This document shows, one piece after another, positions 18,138-25,132 of a stretch of 64,000 nt of DNA. The notes under the pieces were generated by a model. It searched no databases. It was not told the origin of the DNA and saw only the letters and a program-made list of their open reading frames with translations. The DNA is taken from contig NZ_JAUSYN010000002.1 in NCBI RefSeq assembly GCF_030816915.1, positions 62,001 to 126,000 on the forward strand, written 5' to 3'. Position numbers and translations under genes: made by a program. Positions within the stretch are counted from its first letter, which is position 1, and every line of letters begins with the position of its first letter. Source of the DNA: Streptomyces sp. B3I8 (GTDB taxonomy: Bacteria > Actinomycetota > Actinomycetes > Streptomycetales > Streptomycetaceae).

Positions 18138-19139
18138 ATGACCGCTCGCCGGGGCAGCGTGCCGACCATGCAGGACGTCGGCAGGCTCGCGAAGGTCAGC
18201 GCCATGACCGTGTCGCGCGTGCTCAAGAACGACCCCGGCGTGTCCGAGGCGACGCGTGAGCGGGTCTTCGCGGCGGTCGACCGGCTGGGCTACCGCCGCA
18301 ACCAGACGGCGCGCAGTCTCCGCCTCGGGGGCAGCGGGATGATCGGCCTCGTCGTCACCAACCTCGCCAACCCCTTCTACTCACGGCTCGCGCTCGGCGT
18401 CCAGGAGATCGCGACGGAGTACGGCTTCCGGATGCTGCTGAGCAACTCCGGCGAGCAGCCCGACCGGGAACCGGAGCTCATCGACGGGCTCGTCGACCAC
18501 CAGGTCGAGGGGCTGATCGTGGTCCCGGCGGGCAGCCGGCAGCAGCACCTGGTCGCGGCCATGCGGCACGTCCCGGTCGTCTTCGCGGCGCGGCCGCCCG
18601 CCGGGCTCGACACCGACTGCGTCCTGGTCGAGGACTTCCACGGCGCGCGCGAGGCCACCGCCTGCCTCCTGGCCGACGGGCACACCCGGGTCGCGTTCCT
18701 CGGCAATCCGCCGGCGCTCTACACCGGAGCCGAACGGCTGCGCGGGTTCTGGGCGGCGCACGAGGAGGTCGGCATCGAGCCGGACAACGCCCTCATCCGC
18801 CAGGGCCTCGTCGACTCGGCCGCGGCGGAGCGGGCCACCGTCGAACTGCTCGGGCAGGCCGAGCGGCCCACCGCGCTGTTCTGCACCAACAACCGCATCA
18901 GCCAGGGCGCGATCCGCGCCCTGTACAAGGCGGGCGTCACTCTGCCGGTCGCCGGTTTCGACGACTTCGACCTCTCCGACGTCCTCGGTCTGCCGCTGAC
19001 CCTCGTCTCGTACGACGCCGACGAGGTCGGCCGGCAGGCCGCGCGGCTGCTCATCGACCGCCTCGAACACCGTGACGCGGCCCCGCCGGCCGCCCGCCGT
19101 GTCACCGTCCCCACCCGGGTCGTCCGCCACGGCGGCTGA
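18138..19139 (+). CDS. LacI family transcriptional regulator
   Basis: A 333-residue repressor. The N-terminal LacI helix-turn-helix with hinge reads 'MQDVGRLAKVSAMTVSRVLK' (residues 11-30), then 'GYRRNQTARSLR'. It is followed by a periplasmic-binding-protein-like effector domain ('IGLVVTNLANPFYSRLALGV' to 'YDADEVGRQAARLLIDRL'). The ATG at 18138 is preceded by GAGGAAGGGG. It is third in the manA-ROK-lacI unit and is the best candidate to bind the CG-centred palindromes at 15371 and perhaps 53376. It probably senses mannose, a manno-oligosaccharide or their phosphates. Confidence 0.9.
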   Translation: MTARRGSVPTMQDVGRLAKVSAMTVSRVLKNDPGVSEATRERVFAAVDRLGYRRNQTARSLRLGGSGMIGLVVTNLANPFYSRLALGVQEIATEYGFRMLLSNSGEQPDREPELIDGLVDHQVEGLIVVPAGSRQQHLVAAMRHVPVVFAARPPAGLDTDCVLVEDFHGAREATACLLADGHTRVAFLGNPPALYTGAERLRGFWAAHEEVGIEPDNALIRQGLVDSAAAERATVELLGQAERPTALFCTNNRISQGAIRALYKAGVTLPVAGFDDFDLSDVLGLPLTLVSYDADEVGRQAARLLIDRLEHRDAAPPAARRVTVPTRVVRHGG

Positions 19140-19155
19140 CCCCTCAACCCGCCTG

Positions 19156-19216
19156 AGGCCTGTTGCGAAAGTCCCGCCTGCCCCGCGGGCGGACGACGGG
19201 ACTTCGCAACAGGCCT
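19156..19216. terminator. Long inverted repeat between convergent genes; terminator or IS-end remnant
   Basis: Arms 19156-19176 and 19197-19216 match over 20 bp with one bulged base, separated by a 20-nt loop that itself contains a CCGCC/GGCGG hairpin. Placed between lacI (+) and the ABC ATPase (-), it can terminate both; the right arm includes the start of the TAA stop of the ATPase gene. The outward sequence AGGCCTGTTGCGAAAGTC also resembles IS5-type terminal repeats. Confidence 0.7.
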
Positions 19217-20007
19217 TAATCGTGTGCGAGGGGCCGGGCGGCGTAGGTGAGGCGGACGACGCCGTCGGCGTGGCGTTCGGTGTGCGCGCGGACGCCGAAG
19301 ACATCGGCGAGGAGGTCCGGGGTGAGCACCTCCAGTACGGGGCCGGCCGCCGCCACGGCTCCGTCGTGCAGGACGACCAGGCGGTCGCAGAGGCGGGCGG
19401 CGAGATCGAGGTCGTGCAGGACGGCGAGGGTGGTCACGCCGGTCGCGCGGATCAGGTCGAGCAGTTCGAACCGGGCCCGGACGTCCAGGTGGTTGGTCGG
19501 CTCGTCCAGCACGAGCAGTCCGGGCTCCTGGGCCAACGCCCGGGCGAGCAGTACGCGTTGGCGCTCGCCGCCGGACAGGGAGGCGAACTCCCGGTCGGCG
19601 AGGGGCCGTACCCCGCAGCGGTCGATGGCGTCGGACACGGCCTCGTGGTCCGACGGCCCGTCCCGGCCGAGCAGTCCGTGGTGCGGGGCGCGTCCGAGGG
19701 CCACGATCTCGGCGACGGTCAGCCCGGTGGTGTTGCCCCCGGGGTCCTGGAGGACGGCGGCCGTACGGCGGGCCGCCGTCCGCGGTGACAGCTCCCAGAC
19801 GTCGTCCTCCCCCACCTTGACCACTCCGTCCGCCGGGCGGAGCGAGCGGTACACGGTGCGCAGCAGGGTGGACTTGCCGCTGCCGTTGGGGCCGACGAGG
19901 CCGACGACGTCGCCCGTGCGGACGTCCAGGCTGACGTCGCGCAGGATCGGCCGGCGCCGCAGGACGACGTGGAGCCGGTCGACGGTGAGGTCCATGCGCT
20001 CTTCCAT
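19216..20007 (-). CDS. Iron-chelate/metallophore ABC transporter ATP-binding protein (FecE type)
   Basis: About 263 residues. It has Walker A 'GPNGSGKST', Q-loop region 'AVLQDPGGNTTGL', signature 'LSGGERQRV', Walker B 'LLVLDEPTNHLD' and switch His in 'VLHDLDLAARL'. Three in-frame ATGs lie at 20019, 20007 and 19995. I chose 20007 because GGGAGA lies at the right distance, but the others are possible. It follows the FecCD permease by a few bases and a binding lipoprotein lies before that, so it powers a siderophore/cobalamin-type importer. The short gap to the Zur-like-boxed biosynthetic genes at 23-28 kb suggests a metallophore complex as the substrate (inference). Confidence 0.9.
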   Translation of the reverse strand: MEERMDLTVDRLHVVLRRRPILRDVSLDVRTGDVVGLVGPNGSGKSTLLRTVYRSLRPADGVVKVGEDDVWELSPRTAARRTAAVLQDPGGNTTGLTVAEIVALGRAPHHGLLGRDGPSDHEAVSDAIDRCGVRPLADREFASLSGGERQRVLLARALAQEPGLLVLDEPTNHLDVRARFELLDLIRATGVTTLAVLHDLDLAARLCDRLVVLHDGAVAAAGPVLEVLTPDLLADVFGVRAHTERHADGVVRLTYAARPLAHD

Positions 20008-20023
20008 CGGGTCTCCCATGCGG

Positions 20024-21049
20024 TCAGTCCAGTCCCTTGTCGCGACGCAGCAGCCACAGGAAGAAGGGGGCGCCGAGCAGCGCGGTGAGGATGCCCAGGG
20101 GCAGTTCCTCGGGGCGGTCGAGGGTGCGCGAGAGCAGGTCGACGAGGACCAGGTAGACGGCACCCAGCAGGGCGGTCAGGGGCAGCAGGCGCCGGTGGTC
20201 GGCTCCGGTGGTCAGCCGCACCAGGTGCGGGATCATCAGGCCGACGAAACCGATGGTGCCGGCGACGGCGATGATCGTGCCGGTCAGCAGCGCGGTGAGG
20301 ACCAGCAGGACGGCGCGCAGCCGGTTGACGTCGGTGCCGAGCGCGGTGGCCGACTCGTCGCCGGCCAGCAGCACGTTGAGGCGGCGGCCGAACCCGGTCA
20401 GCAGCACGGTCGTGGTGAGGACCACCGCGGTGACCGTGGGCAGTTGGTCCCACTGGGCGCCCGCGACGCTGCCCAGCGTCCAGAACATGACCGTCCGCAG
20501 CTCGGTGGGGGTCGCGTGGAGCTGGACGTAGCTGGTCGCGGAGAGGAAGACGTAGCCGACGGCGACGCCCGCGAGGACCAGCCGGGTCGGGGCCAGCCGC
20601 CCCCGGCTCCGGCCGAGCGCGAAGACGAGGGCGCCGGCGGCCACCGCGCCCACGAAGGCCGCCGCGGACACCCCGAGCCCGGCCACCGCCGCGCCCCCGC
20701 CGAGGGTGAGGACGAGGACCGCGCCGAGCGTGGCGCCGTAGGAGAAGCCCAGCACGAGGGGGTCGGCCAGGGGGTTGGCCACCACGGTCTGCAGCACCGC
20801 GCCGGTCACGGCCAGGCCCGCGCCGGCCAGAGCCGCCAGGACCACCCGCGGGGTGCGGAAGTTCCAGACGATCTGGTCGAGCGCGGGGTCGGACGATGCC
20901 GCTCCGAGGCCGGTGACGTGGTGCAGGACGATCCCCCACACGTCGCCGAGCGGGACGTTCACGGCGCCCACGCTGATCGCCACGATCATGACGGCGACCA
21001 GCAGGACGGGCAGGAGTACGAAGGCCAGCGGGACCTTGACCCTGCTCAG
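20024..21049 (-). CDS. FecCD family permease of iron-chelate-type ABC transporter
   Basis: A ~341-residue, ~10-helix membrane permease. Family features are 'GAVLQTVVANPLADPLVLGFS', 'GAGLAVTGAVLQ', 'FVGLMIPHLVRLTTGADHR' and 'ELPLGILTALLGAPFF'. The start is odd: before the first membrane segment the frame has no ATG, GTG or TTG short of 21163, which would overlap the binding-protein gene by 118 bp. A CTG at 21047-21049 overlaps the upstream TGA as CTGA, mirroring the ATGA couplings common in this genome, so I place the start there with low certainty. The next in-frame ATG falls inside helix 1. Confidence 0.82.
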   Translation of the reverse strand: MSRVKVPLAFVLLPVLLVAVMIVAISVGAVNVPLGDVWGIVLHHVTGLGAASSDPALDQIVWNFRTPRVVLAALAGAGLAVTGAVLQTVVANPLADPLVLGFSYGATLGAVLVLTLGGGAAVAGLGVSAAAFVGAVAAGALVFALGRSRGRLAPTRLVLAGVAVGYVFLSATSYVQLHATPTELRTVMFWTLGSVAGAQWDQLPTVTAVVLTTTVLLTGFGRRLNVLLAGDESATALGTDVNRLRAVLLVLTALLTGTIIAVAGTIGFVGLMIPHLVRLTTGADHRRLLPLTALLGAVYLVLVDLLSRTLDRPEELPLGILTALLGAPFFLWLLRRDKGLD

Positions 21050-22104
21050 AACGCGTCGGGGTGCAGCAGCTTCGCGACCCTCTCCACGGCCAGGTCGTTG
21101 CTCGGGCCGAGGTACATCGAGTCGGACAGCGTCACGTACGTGTTGTTCCTGGCGGCCGGCCACTGGGGGAACTCCTTGAACAGTTTCCTGGCGTACGCCG
21201 CCGGGTCGGAATCGTTGAAGCCAAGGACGACGACGGCGTCGACGTCGGTGGCGGCCACCTTCTCCTTGCTGAGGTCGGCGAAGAGGGTGGTGGCGGCGCC
21301 CTCGAAGGCGTTGGTGCCGCCGGCCCGGGCGAGGATGTCGTTGACGATGCCGCGGGCGAACACCGAGCTGAAGGCGTTGTTGCCCATGGCCATGTCGGAG
21401 AACAGGACCATGACCTTCGGCTTCTCCTGCCCCCTCTTCGCTGCCGCCTTCTCCACCTTCCGGGAGACCGCCGCGATGTGCTTCCTGGAGGCGGCGATGA
21501 GCTTCTCGGCCCGGTTCTCGACGTGGAAGATCTTTCCCATGTCGCGCAGCAGCCGGTAGCTGTCGGCGACGGTCATCCTGGAGGGGTCGTCGTCGCAGCC
21601 CTGCGGGGAGACGTAGGTGTGGGCCCCCACCTGTTCGAGCTGCTCGCGGGTGGCGAAGCCGTTCTTCTGGTCGAAGCCGTACGTGGTGACGGACAGGACG
21701 AGGTCGGGGCGCAGTCCGAACATGGCCTCGCGGGGGATGTCGGAGGCCTCGTTGAGCTTGATGTCACCGGTGGGCAGTGCCTTGACGGCGGCGGCCCGGC
21801 CGGCGACCTCGGACATGCCCCAGCTCTGCTGGTTGGCGATGATCCGGTCCTTCAGGCCGAGGGCGAGGAGGGTGGAGACCTCCGCGACGGAGGCGCCGTT
21901 CATGACGACGACCCGGCTGGGCGCCTTCTCGAAGGTCTCCTTGCGTCCGCAGTTGTCCAGCGTGACCGGATAGCCGGACCCGGCACCCGCGGCCCCGTCC
22001 GCTCTCGTACTCTCCTCATCTCCGCCGGAGGAGGAGCCGCACGCCGCCGTGAGCAGACACAGGGCGGCGGTCAGGGCGGCCGCGACCGGCCGGTTCAGCG
22101 ACAT
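21046..22104 (-). CDS. Metallophore/siderophore-binding lipoprotein
   Basis: A 352-residue Peripla_BP_2-type binding protein. The ATG at 22104 has AAGGAG five bases upstream. The signal ends in a lipobox 'LCLLTAAC', followed by a Ser/Gly/Asp linker. The mature part shows 'PSRVVVMNGASVAEVSTLLALG', 'RPDLVLSVTTYGF', 'VMVLFSDMAMGNNAFSSVFA' and 'DVDAVVVLGFNDSDPAA', the two-lobe siderophore-binding fold joined by a long helix ('EKLIAASRKHIAAVSRKVEK'). It is first of a three-gene leftward importer. The next genes upstream are a broken DeoR gene and the zinc-box methyltransferase. I see no Zur-like box in its own promoter. Confidence 0.87.
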   Translation of the reverse strand: MSLNRPVAAALTAALCLLTAACGSSSGGDEESTRADGAAGAGSGYPVTLDNCGRKETFEKAPSRVVVMNGASVAEVSTLLALGLKDRIIANQQSWGMSEVAGRAAAVKALPTGDIKLNEASDIPREAMFGLRPDLVLSVTTYGFDQKNGFATREQLEQVGAHTYVSPQGCDDDPSRMTVADSYRLLRDMGKIFHVENRAEKLIAASRKHIAAVSRKVEKAAAKRGQEKPKVMVLFSDMAMGNNAFSSVFARGIVNDILARAGGTNAFEGAATTLFADLSKEKVAATDVDAVVVLGFNDSDPAAYARKLFKEFPQWPAARNNTYVTLSDSMYLGPSNDLAVERVAKLLHPDAF

Positions 22105-22367
22105 ACGGGCTCCTTGCGCAGGGGCGTCGGCGGAGTGAGAGGTTCCGCCCCAGTAGTCGGACCGGGACGGCCGTGAGTTCCCGGCCGGGTGAACTTCCCA
22201 CTCCCGCGCGCCGAGCGCCCTCACCGTCAGCCGCACGTGGCCGGCGCCGGTACGGGTCGGGCGACGGCCGGTGCGTCAGCCCCGGGAGGTGCGGGTGGCG
22301 GTGTAGCGGACGGTGAGGGGAAGGGCGGGCCTGGCCGCGTCACGTGAGCCGCCCGAGGTGAACCAGT

Positions 22368-22901
22368 ACCGCCAAGCGCCGCATCGCGGCAGAGGTGGCG
22401 TCGCTCCTCACCGACGGGGAGACCGTCCTGCTGGACAGCGGCACGACCTGACTGGAGGTCGCACGGCTGCTGCGCGGGCGGCAGGTGACCGTGATGCCCC
22501 TGTCCCTGCGGGCGATCGGGATTCTCGGCGACTCCCCCGAGCCGACCTCGCTCCTGGTCCCGGGCGGGCGGCCCCGCGTCGGTGAGGGGGCCCTCACCGG
22601 CCCCCTCACCCTCGCCTCCCTGTCGGCGCTGCGCTTCGACACGGCCGTCCTGGGCTGCTGCGGTCTGTCCGCGGCCGACGGGATGACCGCCTACGACCTC
22701 GACGAGGCCGCCGTGAAGAAGGCGGTCATCGCCTCGGCACGCCGGGTCGTCGCCGCCGCCGACGGCGGCAAACTCGGCCGCACCGCCCACGCCCACGTCG
22801 GGCCGGCCTCCCTCGTGCACCTCCTCGTCACCGACGCGAGCGCCCCCGCCGACGAGGTCGCCGCGCTGAAGGGGGACGGCGCCACCGTCAGGACCGTCTG
22901 A
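22368..22901 (+). pseudogene. DeoR/GlpR family regulator remnant
   Basis: In one frame, from about 22374, the sequence reads 'KRRIAAEVASLLTDGETVLL' then 'DSGTT', a TGA at 22449-22451, then 'LEVARLLRGRQVTVMPLSLR' and on to a stop at 22899. This is the sensor half of a DeoR regulator (the D-S-G-T-T sugar-phosphate loop, later 'GCCGLSAADGMTAYDLDEA' and 'VVAAADGGKLGR'). The N-terminal helix-turn-helix is missing and a nonsense codon lies inside the ligand loop, so the gene is dead. A GTG at 22485 could give only a partial domain. Between it and the binding-protein gene (22105-22367) I see no gene. Confidence 0.75.
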
Positions 22902-22998
22902 GGCGCCGCGTCCGACGGCCACCGCGCATCGCGTCACGGGGGGGCATGGCCCCGGGCCCGGCGGGGCTGCGGGGGCGGCACAGTCGTACGGCGGGCCC

Positions 22999-23766
22999 TC
23001 AGGCCTTCAGGGCCACCAGCACCCGGCTGTCGCCCGCCTGCCACACCGGGGTGACATGGCGGAAGCCCCCCCGGTGGAGCAGCCGGGTGTGCCTGGCCAC
23101 GGAGAGGTGCTGGTTGCCGTCGCCCGAGGACGCGCGGCCCTTCTCGCGCTGCCGGTACAGATCGGTCAGCTCGGGATCGGCGGCGACCGCGCGCCACCAC
23201 GACTCCCAGTCCTCGTCCTCGTGCCCGTGCGCCCCGGTCCGCTCGGCCCGGCGGCGCCCCACGTGGGCGGTGAGGTCCGCGCAGGGCGACTCCTCCGGGG
23301 GGAAGTGGTCGCCGTTGACCAGCGCTCCGCCGGGGCGGAGCAGCGCGGCGAGGCCCCGGTACGCGCGCAGCAGGTCGGGGGCGGGGAGGTAGTGCAGTGC
23401 CGTCGTCGAGACGGCGACGTCCACGCCGCGGTCCAGCCCCAGCGCGTCCGTCCAGCCGTCCTCGCCGATCACCGCGTCGACGTACCGGGCCGCGTCGCAA
23501 TGATGGGTGCGCCCCAGTTCCAGCAGTACGGGGTCCATGTCGACGGCGACGATCTCCGCGTCCGGCAGGCGGCGGGCGAGTCTGGCGGACAGGGAGCCGG
23601 GGCCGCAGCCCAGGTCGAGCAGGAGCGGCCGGTCACGGCCGGCGCAGAGATGCTCCGTGACGTCGGCGATCACGGCGAACCGCTCCTCGCGGTCGACCGC
23701 GTAGCGCTGCTGCTGCCGTTCCCAGCGCTCCACCCACATCCTGGCCGTTCCCATGCTCACACCCAT
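22999..23766 (-). CDS. Class I SAM-dependent methyltransferase
   Basis: A 255-residue Rossmann methyltransferase: motif I 'LLLDLGCGPGSLSARLA' (about 48-64), acidic 'IVAVDMDPVLLELG', motif IV region 'VDVAVSTTALHYLPAPDLL', then 'LLRPGGALVNGDHF'. ATGs at 23766 and 23754 are both possible; the first has GAGGTGG upstream. The acceptor is unknown. It lies downstream of the PLP-enzyme operon on the same strand but has its own promoter region, with a Zur-like box 82 bp upstream, a TAGATT -10-like hexamer and a leader of 9-bp repeats. It may methylate a product of that operon. Confidence 0.85.
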   Translation of the reverse strand: MGVSMGTARMWVERWERQQQRYAVDREERFAVIADVTEHLCAGRDRPLLLDLGCGPGSLSARLARRLPDAEIVAVDMDPVLLELGRTHHCDAARYVDAVIGEDGWTDALGLDRGVDVAVSTTALHYLPAPDLLRAYRGLAALLRPGGALVNGDHFPPEESPCADLTAHVGRRRAERTGAHGHEDEDWESWWRAVAADPELTDLYRQREKGRASSGDGNQHLSVARHTRLLHRGGFRHVTPVWQAGDSRVLVALKA

Positions 23767-23791
23767 CCGGCCGCCACCTCGTCCGTCTCGC

Positions 23792-23824
23792 GCCTGTCTT
23801 GCCTGTTGTGCCTGTCACGCCTGT
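23792..23824. repeat. Four tandem 9-bp GCCTGT repeats in methyltransferase leader
   Basis: GCCTGT occurs at 23792, 23801, 23810 and 23819, exactly 9 bp apart, between the Zur-like box and the methyltransferase start. On the coding strand this gives ACAGGC every 9 nt in the 5' leader. Confidence 0.7.
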
Positions 23825-23847
23825 CGGGTCACCACACAATCTACAGG

Positions 23848-23862
23848 TGGAAACGGTTATCA
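23848..23862 (-). promoter_or_regulatory. Zur-like box upstream of methyltransferase
   Basis: On the minus strand the site reads TGATAACCGTTTCCA, a near-palindrome TG..AAC.GTT..CA. It differs by one base from the site at 28059-28073 and fits the Streptomyces Zur core as I recall it (TGAAAATCATTTTCA) at most positions. It overlaps the -35 region of a likely promoter (TAGATT at -10), as expected for a repressor site. Confidence 0.6.
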
Positions 23863-23920
23863 ATAGCATTCTGCTCCGCCGGCCGACGCTCGTTCGGCCG
23901 GCGTCGCGCTTCCGCCCTCC

Positions 23921-25129
23921 TCACTCCAGGGAGTCCAGCACCGCCAGCAGCCGGTCGATCTCCTCGTCCGTGTTGTGGACGTGCAGGCTGACCCGTACGG
24001 ACCCGGCGTTCCCGTCGGCGCCGGCCTGGCAGAGGGTGTCGGCGCGGACCATGAAGCCGTGGCTGTAGAGGATGAAGCCCAGGTCGTCGGCGGGGATGTC
24101 ACGGTGCCGGAAGGTGACGATGCCGTGCCGCCGCTGCGCCACGGGGAGCGTGCTGTCCGCGGTGAGACTCGCGGGGCAGCCCTGGACGTCGTACGCCTCC
24201 AGGCGTCCCAGCCGGTCGGTCAGGCGGGTGGCCAGCCGGGTGACATGGCGGTCGATGCGCGCGGGATCCGCCTCCTGGAGCCAGTCGAGCGCCGCGAGCA
24301 GCGAGACGATGCCCACGGTGTTGGGGGTGCCCTGCCAGCCCCCGGGGCGGAGCGCCGGGCCCCGCGCGTTGCGCGCCCACACGGCTCCCGTACCGGGCAG
24401 GGCCATCGCCTTGTGCCCGGAGAAGACGACGAAGTCCACGTCGAGGGCAGGGTCGTCGACCCGCACGGGGAGGTGGCCGACGCTCTGCGCGGCGTCCAGG
24501 CAGATCGGTACGTCGGGGCCGACGGCGGCGCGCAGCCGGTGCACGTTCATATCGCCGCCGTAGACGTGATGGACGTGGGTGGCCGCGACGAACCGGGTGC
24601 GGGGGCCGGTCACCGCGGCCAGGGCACGGTGGTCGTACTCCCCGGAGGTCTCCTGGACGGGCAGGGCCCGCACCCGCACGTCGGTGCCGCGCTCGGCCAG
24701 CAGCCGCTGGGCCTCGAGCCAGGGGTCCAGGTTGGCCCGGTGGTCGGTGAAGGGCACGAGGATCTCGTCGCCGTCCTTCAGGTAGGGCACGAGCCAGTCG
24801 CGGGCGACGGTACGCAGGCCCTCGGTGGTGCCGCTGGTGAAGTGGACGGCGGAGTGCTCCGGCCGCGGATCGCCGAGGAACTCCTTGATCCGCCGCCGGG
24901 TCCGCTCCACCAGCTCGGTGGTGCGGTTGGCCCAGGGGTACGTGCCGCGGCCGGCGTTGGCGTTGGACGTGGTGAGGTAGGTCCCCACGGCCTCCAGTAC
25001 CGCCCGCGGCTTCTGCGAGGTGGCCGCGCTGTCCAGGTAGGCCAGGTCCGGGTGCGCGGTGACGATCGGGAACTGTGTCCGCAACTTCTCCTGCCAGGCC
25101 CGGAGTTCACCGGGTGTCTCCTCGGGCAC
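23921..25129 (-). CDS. Class V aminotransferase / cysteine desulfurase-like PLP enzyme (SufS type)
   Basis: A 402-residue fold-type I PLP enzyme. The Schiff-base Lys lies in 'VVFSGHKAMALPGTG'; other landmarks are 'YLDSAATSQKPRAVLEAV', 'FTSGTTEGLRTVA', 'THVHHVYGGDMNV' and 'CLDAAQSVGHLPV'. A Cys in 'FMVRADTLCQAG' sits where SufS enzymes have their persulfide Cys, so desulfurase or selenocysteine-lyase-type chemistry is possible, but Ala/Asp lyase or aminotransferase roles are not excluded. The GTG start at 25129 is 3 bp after the stop of the SbnA-like/rhodanese gene, making it third in the operon. The genome's housekeeping suf genes are not in this context. A desulfurase-like enzyme beside a rhodanese domain suggests sulfur transfer into a metabolite. 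Confidence 0.82.
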   Translation of the reverse strand: MPEETPGELRAWQEKLRTQFPIVTAHPDLAYLDSAATSQKPRAVLEAVGTYLTTSNANAGRGTYPWANRTTELVERTRRRIKEFLGDPRPEHSAVHFTSGTTEGLRTVARDWLVPYLKDGDEILVPFTDHRANLDPWLEAQRLLAERGTDVRVRALPVQETSGEYDHRALAAVTGPRTRFVAATHVHHVYGGDMNVHRLRAAVGPDVPICLDAAQSVGHLPVRVDDPALDVDFVVFSGHKAMALPGTGAVWARNARGPALRPGGWQGTPNTVGIVSLLAALDWLQEADPARIDRHVTRLATRLTDRLGRLEAYDVQGCPASLTADSTLPVAQRRHGIVTFRHRDIPADDLGFILYSHGFMVRADTLCQAGADGNAGSVRVSLHVHNTDEEIDRLLAVLDSLE

Positions 25130-25132
25130 GGG

